Notes under the pieces: generated by a model
The model's input: only the letters and a program-made list of their open reading frames with translations
Told to the model about the DNA's origin: nothing
Database searches by the model: none
Shown here: positions 42,355-50,547 of the stretch, piece by piece
Layout of the letters: every line of letters starts with the position of its first letter
Position numbering within the stretch: position 1 is the stretch's first letter
NCBI GenBank assembly: GCA_019745975.1
Contig: JAIESQ010000171.1
Coordinates: 1-50,547, forward strand
Length of the DNA: 50,547 nucleotides
From: Pirellulales bacterium
GTDB lineage: Bacteria; Planctomycetota; Planctomycetia; Pirellulales; JAEUIK01
Direction of reading: 5' to 3'
Program-made: the position numbers and the translations under genes

Positions 42355-44098
42355 GGTCTTAATTGGCACGAACGGCGTTTTGCGCGCGGCCGACGACGCA
42401 CCGGCCACATTGGCACGGCTCATCGACGAGAGCTGGCAATTCCAGTTGCGCGAAGACCCACTGTTCGCAACGCAGGCCGGCGATCACCGCTACGACGATC
42501 GCTTGCCCGAGTTGACCTTGGCCGACATCGAGCGCCGCGCGAAAGCCACGCGCGATTTCGCTGACCGCTTGAAAGCGATCGCGCGGTCGAAGCTCGTGCC
42601 GGCAGATCAGATCAATTACGACATCTTGGCACGACAGCTCGACGACCGGCTCGCCGAATACCGCTTCAAGGGCTACCTGCTGCCGATCACCAACCGCAGC
42701 GGCTTTCACGTCGAGTTTCCCGAGCTGCCGCGGGAAGTGCCGCTGGAAACGGTGCGCGACTTCGAGAATTACGCCGCCCGGCTGGCCGCGTTCGGTCGTT
42801 ATGCCGACCAACATATTGCCCTGATGCGCAGCGGATTGGCCGAAGGGTACACACTACCGGCCGAAGTGCTGCGCGGCTATGAAGAGCCGCTCGAGGCGCA
42901 GATCGTCGACGACCCGGCCCGCAGCCTGCTGGCCGCGCCGCTCGAGAAGTTTCCGGAGCGGATCGAGCCGGACGAGCGCCAGCGGTTGTCGAAGCTCGCG
43001 CTGGCCGCGATTGCTGAATCGGTGGTACCGGGCTATCGCCGGTTTCTGGCCTTCATGCGCGACGAGTATGTGCCCAAGGCGCGCGACACGGTCGGCGCGT
43101 GGGCACTGCCCGACGGGCGCGACTACTACCGTTATCGCGTGCGGCACTTCGCCACGCTCGACGTGTCGCCGGGGGAAGTGCATGCGACTGGCCAGGCCGA
43201 GGTGAAGCGCATCCGCGGCGAGATGCAGCAGGTGATCGAGCGGGTGAAGTTCCCAGGCGATTTTGCCGCCTTCGTCGAGCACCTGCGGACCGACCCGAAG
43301 TTCTACGCCGACACGCCTGAGCAATTGATGAAAGAGACCGGGCTGGTTCTCAAGCGGATCGACGGCGAGCTGCCCAAACTGTTCGGCAAACTGCCGCGGA
43401 CGCCGTACGGCATCCGTGAGATTCCGGCGTACATCGCGCCGCAAACGACCACGGCCTACTACTTTCCGCCGGCGGGCGATGGCACGCGGGCCGGCTTCTA
43501 CTACGTTAATACGTCGAACTTGAAGAGCCGGCCGCTGTACGAGATCGAGGCGCTATCCTTGCATGAAGCGGTGCCTGGCCATCACTTGCAGATCGCGCTG
43601 GCGCAAGAACTGACGGGCGTGCCGGCGTTCCGTCGCTTCACCGGCTTCACGGCCTTCGTCGAGGGCTGGGGACTGTATTCCGAGCGGCTCGGGCTGGAGA
43701 TGGGCTTCTACGGGGACCCCTACAGCGACTTTGGTCGACTGAGCTACGAGATGTGGCGCGCCTGTCGGCTGGTGGTCGACACCGGCATGCACGACCTAGG
43801 GTGGAGCCGGCAGCAGGCGATCGATTTCATGGCCGAGAACTCGGCGCTGACCTTGCACAACATATCGACCGAGGTCGATCGCTACATCGGCTGGCCGGGG
43901 CAAGCCGTGGCCTACAAGCTTGGCGAATTGAAGCTGCGAGAACTGCGCCGCACGGCCGAGGCGAAGCTCGGGGCGCGGTTCGACGTCCGCGAGTTCCACG
44001 ACGTGGTTTTGTCCGAGGGGGCGATTCCGTTGGACGCGCTGGAGCGGCACGTCAACGACTGGCTGGCGCGAAAATCGGCCTCGGCTGCGGCAAATTGA
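42341..44098 (+). CDS. DUF885-family secreted metallopeptidase-like protein
   Basis: A 585-residue protein if started at TTG 42341, which begins a compact signal-like MKLLLVLIGTNGVLRAAD. The frame is open to 42113, but that part lies in palindromic repeats. DUF885 features: RLIDESWQFQLREDPLFATQAGDHRYDDRLPE at the start, and the putative zinc motif HEAVPGHH at His408-Glu409...His414, as in the HExxxGH family. The distal FTAFVEGWGLYSERLG supplies a third ligand Glu. The C-terminus is SEGAIPLDALERHVNDWLA, typical of the family. Length is normal. It follows the esterase with no promoter seen between them except the repeat cluster; the start is uncertain. Confidence 0.87.
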
Positions 44099-44416
44099 CC
44101 CGCGTGCCGTCGGCCCGGCTGTCCCCGGTCCGTTGTTGCACGGCAATATTCGTTAGGCAAGCCGTGGATGGCGCTTACGCCGCGGCCAGAGTATCCTTTG
44201 GGCCTTTCGGTCGACGGTTCCCGCCGCCGCAGTTGCCGGCTATTCTGGAGGTTTCGGCCAGCGCTATAATCAAGTTGGGGGTTGGCCACGAGCAGGCCCG
44301 AAATCTGCCGCCTATCCGTCTGCCGAAAGACGGTCCGCCAGCGGCGTTGGCAGCCCCCATCGATCGACGACCGTTTATCCCGCCCAGTTGCAGTTCGCCC
44401 CCGATAACGAGGCCCG
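44099..44416. other. Intergenic region upstream of ResB
   Basis: No gene recognised in 318 bp. A cytosine-rich, non-coding look with no clear palindrome. Presumably contains the promoter of the cytochrome c assembly pair. Confidence 0.4.
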
Positions 44417-46771
44417 ATGGCGCGCCCCCGCTTGCGCAAGCCCGACCAGCCCTTTCTGTTGCGGTTCGTGTTAGGGCTGTACGAATTCGCGGCCTCGCTG
44501 AAGCTGGCCGTGATCCTGATCTTTGCGCTGGCGGCCGTGCTGGCCACCGCCACGCTCGTCGAAAGCGAATACGGCACTCGGGCGGTCCAGTTCGCCCTTT
44601 ACGGCTCGTGGTGGTTCGAAGTGCTGGGGGTTTTGCTGGCGGTGAACATCTTCGCCGCGGCCATGATCCGTTACCCCTGGAAGCGTCACCAGACCGGCTT
44701 CGTCATCACCCACATCGGATTGTTGACCCTGATGTTCGGTTGCCTGTTAAACCGCGTGGGAGGGATCGACTCGCAGATGCCGATTTTCGAGGACTGCACG
44801 AACAGCAAGGCCTTCCTCGACACCGAGCGGCTGCGTTTGGATATCCGCGACACCAGTGGCAACGCGCCCCCCGCGGTCGCCTCGACAGGGGATGAGATCA
44901 CGGCTGCGACCGCATCGGCCGCCGATGATGCGTCGTCGGCCGACTCCGCTTCCAACGCGACGACTACCGAATCGGCGGCTAAGGTCATCGCCATGCCGTT
45001 CCGCGGCAGCCCGTTCAACTGGAGCGACTTTGACGCCATGCGTGCCTGGCCGACGCTCACGGGGCGGGGTTTCAAAGGAGCGTTGGCGTCGTTGGGCACG
45101 CTGCCGCTCCGCGCCATTTGGCGCGCCGCGCCAATTGACCGCGGCGTGCTTTACGACAAGGAGGGCATTCGCGTCGAGGCGCTCGACTACTACAGCAACG
45201 CGCAAGAGATTCAGGTCCCCCGGCTGCGGCTGCGGATGAGCATGCCCGAGCGCAGCACGCTGGGGGCCGACGGCCGCGAGCGCAAGGCGCCTGTTACTTG
45301 GACAACGGTTGGCGATTCGAGTGGCGATGAGCTGGTGATTACGAACCCGTCGAACGCGGCGGCTGCGCAATATCCGTTTGGCATGGGCGATCGCAAGTCG
45401 ATCGGCGGCGGACAGGTCGTGTTCGCGATGACCGGCGACGCGGCCGAGTTGGCGGCGTTTCTCGCTAGCGCCCCCGACGCGGCGCTGGGGGTCGACGCAC
45501 CGGGTCAGCTTGTGCTATTGGCCAAGGAGCAGAAGTTTCCGATCAAGGTTGCCGAGCACGTCGATAAGGGTGAATTCCCGCTCGGCGAAACGGGCGTGAC
45601 AATTGAGATCGTCAAACGCTTCGAGCGGGCGACGATCGAGCGGGGGGACCAGCCGGGTGAGCTCAAGTGGGTCGAAGCGCCCGAGGGGGCCCCGTCGCGG
45701 CCGGCGCTCGAACTGCGCGTACGTCACGGCGCCGTGGAGCCGGAGCGGATGCTGCTCCTGGCCGATTGGCCCGAACTGAACGTGCAGGCGCGACGGCTGC
45801 ACGTCTTCGGCAGCTACTGGGTCGCCAGCGAGGTCGAAGGGGGGGCGGCGGGGGGCGCCGCGCCGCCTGCGATGGGTCAAGGCAAGCAGCGGATCGACGT
45901 GCTGCAAGGGCCTGACCAGAAGCTCTATTATCGCTACTGGAATCGCCGCGAAGTGGTGGCCGCCGGCCCCTTGCCGGCCGACGGCAGGCCGATCGACGCC
46001 TTTACGATGCGGAACGGCACGCTGAAGCTCAAGACCGATCGCCACCTGGCGGCCGAGACGCCGCGCCGCATCGTGCAGCCGGTGCCGTTCGAAAAAACAC
46101 TCGAGCCGACGGCCGCCACGCGCGCCGCGCGGATGCGGGTGACGGTCGACGGCCATACCGAGGAATTCTGGCTGTTGGGAATGCCGCCGACCTTCAGCAT
46201 GTATGGAGTTAATCCCGCCGAGCGCAAACAAGTGGCCGGCCGCAATCGCACGGTGACGGTCAGCCTGCCGCTTAACGAGTTCGATATCGGCTTTACGATT
46301 CGCCTGCGCGATTTCGAGCGCAAGCTCGATCCGGGCACGAGTCAGGCTTCGCACTACACGAGCATCATCGATTTTCTCGATCGCCACACGCAGGAGCCCC
46401 TGGAGCAGAAGGTCGTGCTGACGATGAACGCGCCGATCGACTTCACCGACCCGGCGGGGGGCAAATCGTATCGGCTCTTTCAGGAGAGTTTCAATGGTCC
46501 GGTCCTGCCGAACATGAACGAATACGCGATCTACGAGCGAAACCGCGACGCGCGGCTCGACAATCCCCCGCGCGACAAGGTCTACATCTCGGTGCTAACG
46601 GTCAACTATTCGCCGGGGCGCGGGCTGGTGAACGCCGGCTGTTTGCTGGTGGTCGCCGGCATCGTGACGATGTTTTACATGCGCGCGTACTTTTTCAAAC
46701 CGCAGCCAAAACCGACACCACCCGCGGCCGCACAACAGAAGGCGCGGCGGCGACCGCTAGCCCCGGTGTAG
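44417..46771 (+). CDS. Cytochrome c biogenesis protein ResB (Ccs1) family
   Basis: A 784-residue membrane protein of the system II cytochrome c assembly complex. Three N-terminal helices: LAVILIFALAAVLATATLVESEYGT, VLGVLLAVNIFAAAMIRY, and GFVITHIGLLTLMFGCLLNRVGG. A large periplasmic domain follows (~110-740), then the last helix LVNAGCLLVVAGIVTMFYM and a cytoplasmic tail. ResB binds CcsA and holds the apocytochrome for haem attachment. The periplasmic domain has an odd Ala/Ser/Thr stretch (~170-205) and a Gly-rich loop (EGGAAGGAAPP). CcsA begins 46 bp later, so the pair is one operon. Confidence 0.9.
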   Translation: MARPRLRKPDQPFLLRFVLGLYEFAASLKLAVILIFALAAVLATATLVESEYGTRAVQFALYGSWWFEVLGVLLAVNIFAAAMIRYPWKRHQTGFVITHIGLLTLMFGCLLNRVGGIDSQMPIFEDCTNSKAFLDTERLRLDIRDTSGNAPPAVASTGDEITAATASAADDASSADSASNATTTESAAKVIAMPFRGSPFNWSDFDAMRAWPTLTGRGFKGALASLGTLPLRAIWRAAPIDRGVLYDKEGIRVEALDYYSNAQEIQVPRLRLRMSMPERSTLGADGRERKAPVTWTTVGDSSGDELVITNPSNAAAAQYPFGMGDRKSIGGGQVVFAMTGDAAELAAFLASAPDAALGVDAPGQLVLLAKEQKFPIKVAEHVDKGEFPLGETGVTIEIVKRFERATIERGDQPGELKWVEAPEGAPSRPALELRVRHGAVEPERMLLLADWPELNVQARRLHVFGSYWVASEVEGGAAGGAAPPAMGQGKQRIDVLQGPDQKLYYRYWNRREVVAAGPLPADGRPIDAFTMRNGTLKLKTDRHLAAETPRRIVQPVPFEKTLEPTAATRAARMRVTVDGHTEEFWLLGMPPTFSMYGVNPAERKQVAGRNRTVTVSLPLNEFDIGFTIRLRDFERKLDPGTSQASHYTSIIDFLDRHTQEPLEQKVVLTMNAPIDFTDPAGGKSYRLFQESFNGPVLPNMNEYAIYERNRDARLDNPPRDKVYISVLTVNYSPGRGLVNAGCLLVVAGIVTMFYMRAYFFKPQPKPTPPAAAQQKARRRPLAPV

Positions 46772-46816
46772 AATTAACGACGCGAGCGACTCAGGAAAGG
46801 TAACGAGGGTAATCCG

Positions 46817-49732
46817 ATGCCACGGCTGCGAAATTGGTCGGCGGCTTTCAGTTGCGGGCTGCTGGTGCTAGCCATGGGTGGCGCGGCCAACGCCGCGGAC
46901 GCGACGGCCATCGATTGGACCCCCTGGGCCGAACTGCCGGTGCGACCGGCGTTCGAGAGCAAGGCGCGGGTCATGCCGCTCGACACGCTGGCGCGGCAGA
47001 TCGTCGAAACGATTTGTGGCAAGGAGTACTTCAAATTCGACCTGGCGGCCAACCTCACCAAGGATGAGCTCGCTTCGCTCGCCATGCAACCGGCGCGTTC
47101 GCTCTTTCCCGGCGACAAGCCGCGGACGTTCCGAGCCAGTCCACTGCTCTTGAGTTGGTTGTTGGAACGCGAGAAATGGGATGAAGTCCCGTTCTTGCGC
47201 TGCGCTCACGAAGACCTGCGCAAGTTGCTGGGGGTGTCGATCAAGAACGAGTTGGGCGAGTTCATCCTGTTTGTCTCGCCGCGGCAAGTGCGCGAGTCGG
47301 ACGGCTACCACCAGCATCGGCAGGATTTAGCCGAAAAGCAGGCAGCCGCGCGCGACGAGAACCAGGAGTTTCATTTCGTCGGCGTCGACGAGAAATTCAA
47401 CGAGCTGTTCCAGGCCGTCAGCTTGTGGGAGCAGCTCGACTTGCAAGGCATGCTCGATCCCGATGCGGCCCGCGCTTTCGTGACCGAGCTCGAGCTGGCG
47501 CGCAGCACCTGGAGCAGGGTCGAGCCGAAATTGCAGTTTGGCGTGAACACGGAGGCGGGCGAAGCCAATCCCCTGGCTGAAATCCAAACGCAGGTCGAAG
47601 CCGCGCGCCAGGCGCTGGCCAAGTGCTACGAACTGCTTGAAGCCCGCGACATCCGTTTCCTGTCGATCGAACCCGTCGCGGCCCAGTTTGCGCGCTCGAC
47701 GGCCGAGCTGGCGGAGGTTTTCGCGGGGCTCGACGAGCGGGCCCGTCAGCAAGCCGCTGGCAGCCAGGCCGGAGCGCCCGACGACAAGGCGCGCGCGGCC
47801 TTGGCTCAGTTGGCCTGGGATAGCGGTCAGTTGCGCGACGTTGGGGAACAACTGCTGGGGGCCGTGTACCGTAACACTGAGCTGTTGCGCGTGGTGCCGG
47901 CACTCAACGCCGCGGCGCTGGAGAAGGATCGCGAACAGAACGATCGCTCGCAACCCTGGCTCGACTTGCGCACGGTGCTATTTGCCACCGGCTTGCGTCA
48001 AGTGGGGGACTATCCTGAAGCGCAATTGGCCGGCGTGCGGTCGAGTTTCGCCACGTTGCAGCGCATTTATCCGGAGCGCGATTCGCGCCCCAACGATTTC
48101 AATGGCGCCCTGGCCGGCTTTAGCGCCGCGCTGCGCGGCCTGGGCGAAGAGATCACCGCGCGAATCGATCGGCTGGCGCTACAGGGGCGCGACGAAGAAG
48201 TGATCCAGGCGGTGAGTTATCCGAAGCTGGGCGCCACCCATATCGAAGCGCTATACAACCGCGTGAACCCGTTCGCTTTCGTCTGGGGCATTCTCCTCCT
48301 GGCGACGCTGTTGCTGGGCATGTACGTCGGCATGGTCCGCTGGAAGTGGTTGTTTTCGTTCGGCATGCTCGTGCTTTTCGCTGGGCTCGGCTGGTCGATC
48401 TACGGATTCTGGATGCGCGTGCAGATCACCGGGTGGGCGCCGGTGACGAACATGTACGAGACCGTCATCTACGTCGCTACCCTCGTGCCAGCGCTTGGTT
48501 TGTGGTTCGCCCTGCTGCCGGCCACTTGGCCTGGAATCAAGCGCGCCTGGCCGATGACCGCCTGGCCCTTTGCGCTGCGTCGCCGTGACGCGGCGCCGAC
48601 CGAGCCTGTCGGACGCCCGTCGGCCGACCGCGATGACGTCGATTCGACAGCTACAGCGCGCTGGCTCCTGTTGTTGCCGCGCTTGGCGCTAGCGGCACTG
48701 ATCTTCTGGCTCTTGGCCCTAGCTCCTTACGCCGACGGAGGCCGTACGGCATTCGGGTTGTCGCCGAATATCGATATCGGCAAGAACTGGCCCGACTTCA
48801 ATGACATCGTTACCTGGATCGTCGGGCTGATCGTCTTAGGAGTTTCCGTTTGGCTTGGTCCGCGCGTCTTGCTCACGGCAGTGCTCAGCTTGTGGACTGT
48901 TCCCGCGAGCCTCCGCAGCCAACTGGCTACGGCTGGCATCGCCGTTCGCGCTCGCTGGCCATTCGCCTTGATGGGCGCGGGGGTGGGGTTCATCCTATCA
49001 TTGGTCGCCTGGTATACCCCGGTGCTCGACAAGGACTTCAGCCCCCTGCAACCGGTATTGCGCAGCCAATTCTGGCTGTTGATCCACGTGCTGACGATCG
49101 TCGCCAGTTACGCGGCCGGGGCGCTCGCCTGGGGACTGGGAACGATCACGTTGGGGATCTACTTGTTTGGCACGTATCGCGAACCGGCGCTGGCACGCGT
49201 GGCCATCGGCGGACATCGCCCCGCGGGTGGCGGTGGCGGAATGCTGGGGGGCGGACCAGGTGGCGACCTGCAGCCGCAGATGCCGAAGCGGCCGCCGGAG
49301 ATCACCGCGGAATTCGCCAGCTTCGTCTACAAGGCGATCCAGGTGGCGGTCGTGCTGCTGGCGGCCGGCACGATTCTGGGTGGCGTTTGGGCTGATCGCG
49401 CTTGGGGACGATTCTGGGGCTGGGACCCCAAGGAAGTCTGGGCCTTGATTTCGTTGTTGGTCTACCTGGCCATCTTGCACGGGCGCTATGCCGGCTGGTT
49501 TGGCAATTTCGGGCTCTGCGTGGGCTCGGTGCTGGGCGCAAGCGCCATCGCTTTCAGTTGGTATGGCGTGAACTTCGTGTTGGGAGTAGGGCTCCACTCG
49601 TACGGATTCGGCACGGGCGGCCAGTACGAAGTCGGAGGCGTGGTATTGCTCAGTTGGGCATTCATGGCGGCGGCCACGGTTCGCTACCGTCGCGAAACTC
49701 ACGGTAGCGACCCGACCAGCGACGAAGAATAG
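46817..49732 (+). CDS. ccsA: Cytochrome c biogenesis protein CcsA (ResC) with large N-terminal extension
   Basis: A 971-residue membrane protein; AGGAAAGG and GAGGG lie just before the ATG. It carries a signal peptide (FSCGLLVLAMGGAANA), then an extracytoplasmic region of ~450 residues with no known fold (KEYFKFDLAANLTKDELASLAM...). This is followed by the CcsA membrane core with about nine helices. Core motifs are PVTNMYETVIYVATLV, a histidine helix LLIHVLTIVASYA, the WWD-type haem-handling loop WGRFWGWDPKEVWALISLLVYLAILHGRYAG, and a second haem-axial His in GVGLHSYGFG. CcsA moves haem across the membrane and joins it to CxxCH. The cytochrome at 16263 is an obvious client in this genome. Confidence 0.93.
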   Translation: MPRLRNWSAAFSCGLLVLAMGGAANAADATAIDWTPWAELPVRPAFESKARVMPLDTLARQIVETICGKEYFKFDLAANLTKDELASLAMQPARSLFPGDKPRTFRASPLLLSWLLEREKWDEVPFLRCAHEDLRKLLGVSIKNELGEFILFVSPRQVRESDGYHQHRQDLAEKQAAARDENQEFHFVGVDEKFNELFQAVSLWEQLDLQGMLDPDAARAFVTELELARSTWSRVEPKLQFGVNTEAGEANPLAEIQTQVEAARQALAKCYELLEARDIRFLSIEPVAAQFARSTAELAEVFAGLDERARQQAAGSQAGAPDDKARAALAQLAWDSGQLRDVGEQLLGAVYRNTELLRVVPALNAAALEKDREQNDRSQPWLDLRTVLFATGLRQVGDYPEAQLAGVRSSFATLQRIYPERDSRPNDFNGALAGFSAALRGLGEEITARIDRLALQGRDEEVIQAVSYPKLGATHIEALYNRVNPFAFVWGILLLATLLLGMYVGMVRWKWLFSFGMLVLFAGLGWSIYGFWMRVQITGWAPVTNMYETVIYVATLVPALGLWFALLPATWPGIKRAWPMTAWPFALRRRDAAPTEPVGRPSADRDDVDSTATARWLLLLPRLALAALIFWLLALAPYADGGRTAFGLSPNIDIGKNWPDFNDIVTWIVGLIVLGVSVWLGPRVLLTAVLSLWTVPASLRSQLATAGIAVRARWPFALMGAGVGFILSLVAWYTPVLDKDFSPLQPVLRSQFWLLIHVLTIVASYAAGALAWGLGTITLGIYLFGTYREPALARVAIGGHRPAGGGGGMLGGGPGGDLQPQMPKRPPEITAEFASFVYKAIQVAVVLLAAGTILGGVWADRAWGRFWGWDPKEVWALISLLVYLAILHGRYAGWFGNFGLCVGSVLGASAIAFSWYGVNFVLGVGLHSYGFGTGGQYEVGGVVLLSWAFMAAATVRYRRETHGSDPTSDEE

Positions 49733-49788
49733 TAGCACGCGGACGCGTCTAAGTGCGCGGCTGCATCAAGTCGCGATTCTCACACGAA

Positions 49789-50064
49789 CTACTTCCGCGA
49801 TTTCATCAGGCTGTGCAGTCGCTCGAGGCGGTCGGTGGCAGCGGGCGTCCGGACAGTCGCCGGCACATTCTTCGGCGCACTCCCTACGTTGCGGGGCGCC
49901 GGAAAGCCCTCGCCGAATGGGCGCAGTTCGCCGCGAACAATGTGCACGTCGCGCGGGGCATCGAACGACAGGCTGACGCGATTTCCCTCGATGCGGTTGA
50001 TCGTCACGGTGATCTGACCGTCGATGCACACCTGTTCGCCAACTTTTCTGCTCAGCACCAGCAT
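49789..50064 (-). CDS. csrA: Carbon storage regulator CsrA, C-terminally extended
   Basis: A 91-residue RNA-binding regulator. GGAGG eight bases before ATG 50064 fixes the start; the open frame to 50220 is not used. MLVLSRKVGEQVCIDGQITVTI and NRVSLSFDAPRDVHIVRGEL contain the CsrA dimer strands. The L4 and R-x-x-(E/Q) type binding residues near the N-terminus (LSRKVGE) and R44-equivalent are present. Ordinary CsrA is 60-75 residues; this one has ~25 extra Pro/Ala/Arg-rich residues (FPAPRNVGSAPKNVPATVRTPAA). CsrA binds GGA hairpins in leader RNAs and often controls flagella and metabolism; the link to the fli operon here is inference. Confidence 0.93.
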   Translation of the reverse strand: MLVLSRKVGEQVCIDGQITVTINRIEGNRVSLSFDAPRDVHIVRGELRPFGEGFPAPRNVGSAPKNVPATVRTPAATDRLERLHSLMKSRK

Positions 50065-50547
50065 GACAGTACCCTCCGGGCGTTGCCGCCCTGTGTCCTT
50101 CTCAGGGTGTGGATCCCTCCGGCCATCGTGCCGGTTTGGGTCCCGCGAGGCCGACGGCCACGCGGTTGACACTCCTAGTTGGCAAGCGACGTGCCAAGGA
50201 CGGGCCCGAGATCGCGACACGCGACTTAAGTGTCACAAAGACAACGAGATAGAATACGCCAACGGATCGGGATGCTAGCCCTGCAAGCGGTGCTGCATTG
50301 TGCGGTTGCGCCTCAAAGTGGGACGCGGAATCTCACTTCAAGACGTGCCAACCGGAGGCCCGGCCAATGCTAACACGGCAGCCGTTGACGATTTGGGCGC
50401 GGCGATCGAACCGCGCACGGCTAGTGCAGCGTCCAGATACTTTGAAGATTGGACTTTGTTCTTTGCTGCACTAGCCCGGATTATTCATGGCATGTGAAAC
50501 AAGAAGGCCTCCTGCGGGGTTGAAGTTGTTAATGAAAGACAACTTCC
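50065..50547. other. Intergenic end of window
   Basis: No gene is supported. It holds the csrA upstream region. A TTAAGT (50226) and TAGAAT (50250), 18 bp apart, look promoter-like on the plus strand, but no gene follows before the window ends. Confidence 0.35.

Noticed and set aside
43753-44895. 380-codon plus-strand frame spanning DUF885 and ResB ends
   Set aside because: It overlaps two well-supported genes in another frame and shows no domain.

Overview
The window reads as chromosomal DNA of a planctomycete, most likely of the Pirellulales type. The DNA is GC-rich. It carries a very long protein joining a ThuA-like domain, a propeller/HEAT region and a CxxCH haem domain, of the kind named 'PVC-type'. 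It also has a PEP-CTERM protein, a formylmethanofuran:H4MPT formyltransferase outside an archaeal setting, two-gene ResB/CcsA haem machinery, short proteins with an 'FSLRFLLIAVAL'-type N-terminus, and intergenic DNA crowded with palindromic repeats. I saw no rRNA, tRNA, CRISPR array or transposase gene.

Layout. 0-5 kb: repeat-rich DNA, a secreted PQQ-type beta-propeller protein, a Fur-family regulator and a membrane WD40 protein. 5.7-11 kb: bioF, then a tight operon of a TIM-barrel epimerase-like protein, a UbiA prenyltransferase (EboC-like) and an alkaline-phosphatase-fold protein (EboF-like), which resembles an incomplete ebo cluster. 11.4-16.2 kb: sugar-nucleotide genes (bi-domain oxidoreductase, wecB, wecC) for a ManNAcA-containing surface polysaccharide. 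16.3-20.7 kb: the giant PVC-type cytochrome. 20.6-24.7 kb, minus strand: the flagellar export operon fliN-O-P-Q-R-flhB, in which flhB ends before its autocleavage domain. 25-26.2 kb: menC. 26.2-28 kb: repeats and a frame-disrupted PEP-CTERM gene. 28-30 kb, minus strand: a receiver-like protein and two Cys-rich secreted proteins suggesting metal handling. 30.6-33.4 kb: a hybrid histidine kinase with a FixL-like haem PAS domain. 33.6-38.2 kb: an AidB-like acyl-CoA dehydrogenase and two paralogous secreted or outer-membrane proteins. 38.3-40.4 kb: 5-formyl-THF cyclo-ligase, Ftr and a small membrane protein. 40.6-44.1 kb: a sialate O-acetylesterase-like enzyme and a DUF885 peptidase-like protein. 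44.4-49.7 kb: ResB and CcsA for cytochrome c maturation, which fits the cytochrome upstream. 49.8 kb: csrA.

The most unusual content is non-coding. A ~170-bp element occurs twice (571-741 on minus, 26218-26390 on plus). All six of its internal GCGTCC motifs change together, from GTCCAA in one copy to GTCCTAA in the other, so the complementarity between direct and inverted motifs is kept. Separate families include two perfect 21-bp hairpins with a compensatory base change, a REP-like 'CTGCTGG..CCAGCAG..GGCACCC' palindrome that lies once inside a coding region and once next to a signal-peptide start, and a 156-bp direct repeat at the end of the PEP-CTERM gene. All alignments were made by eye; function for these elements is inference.
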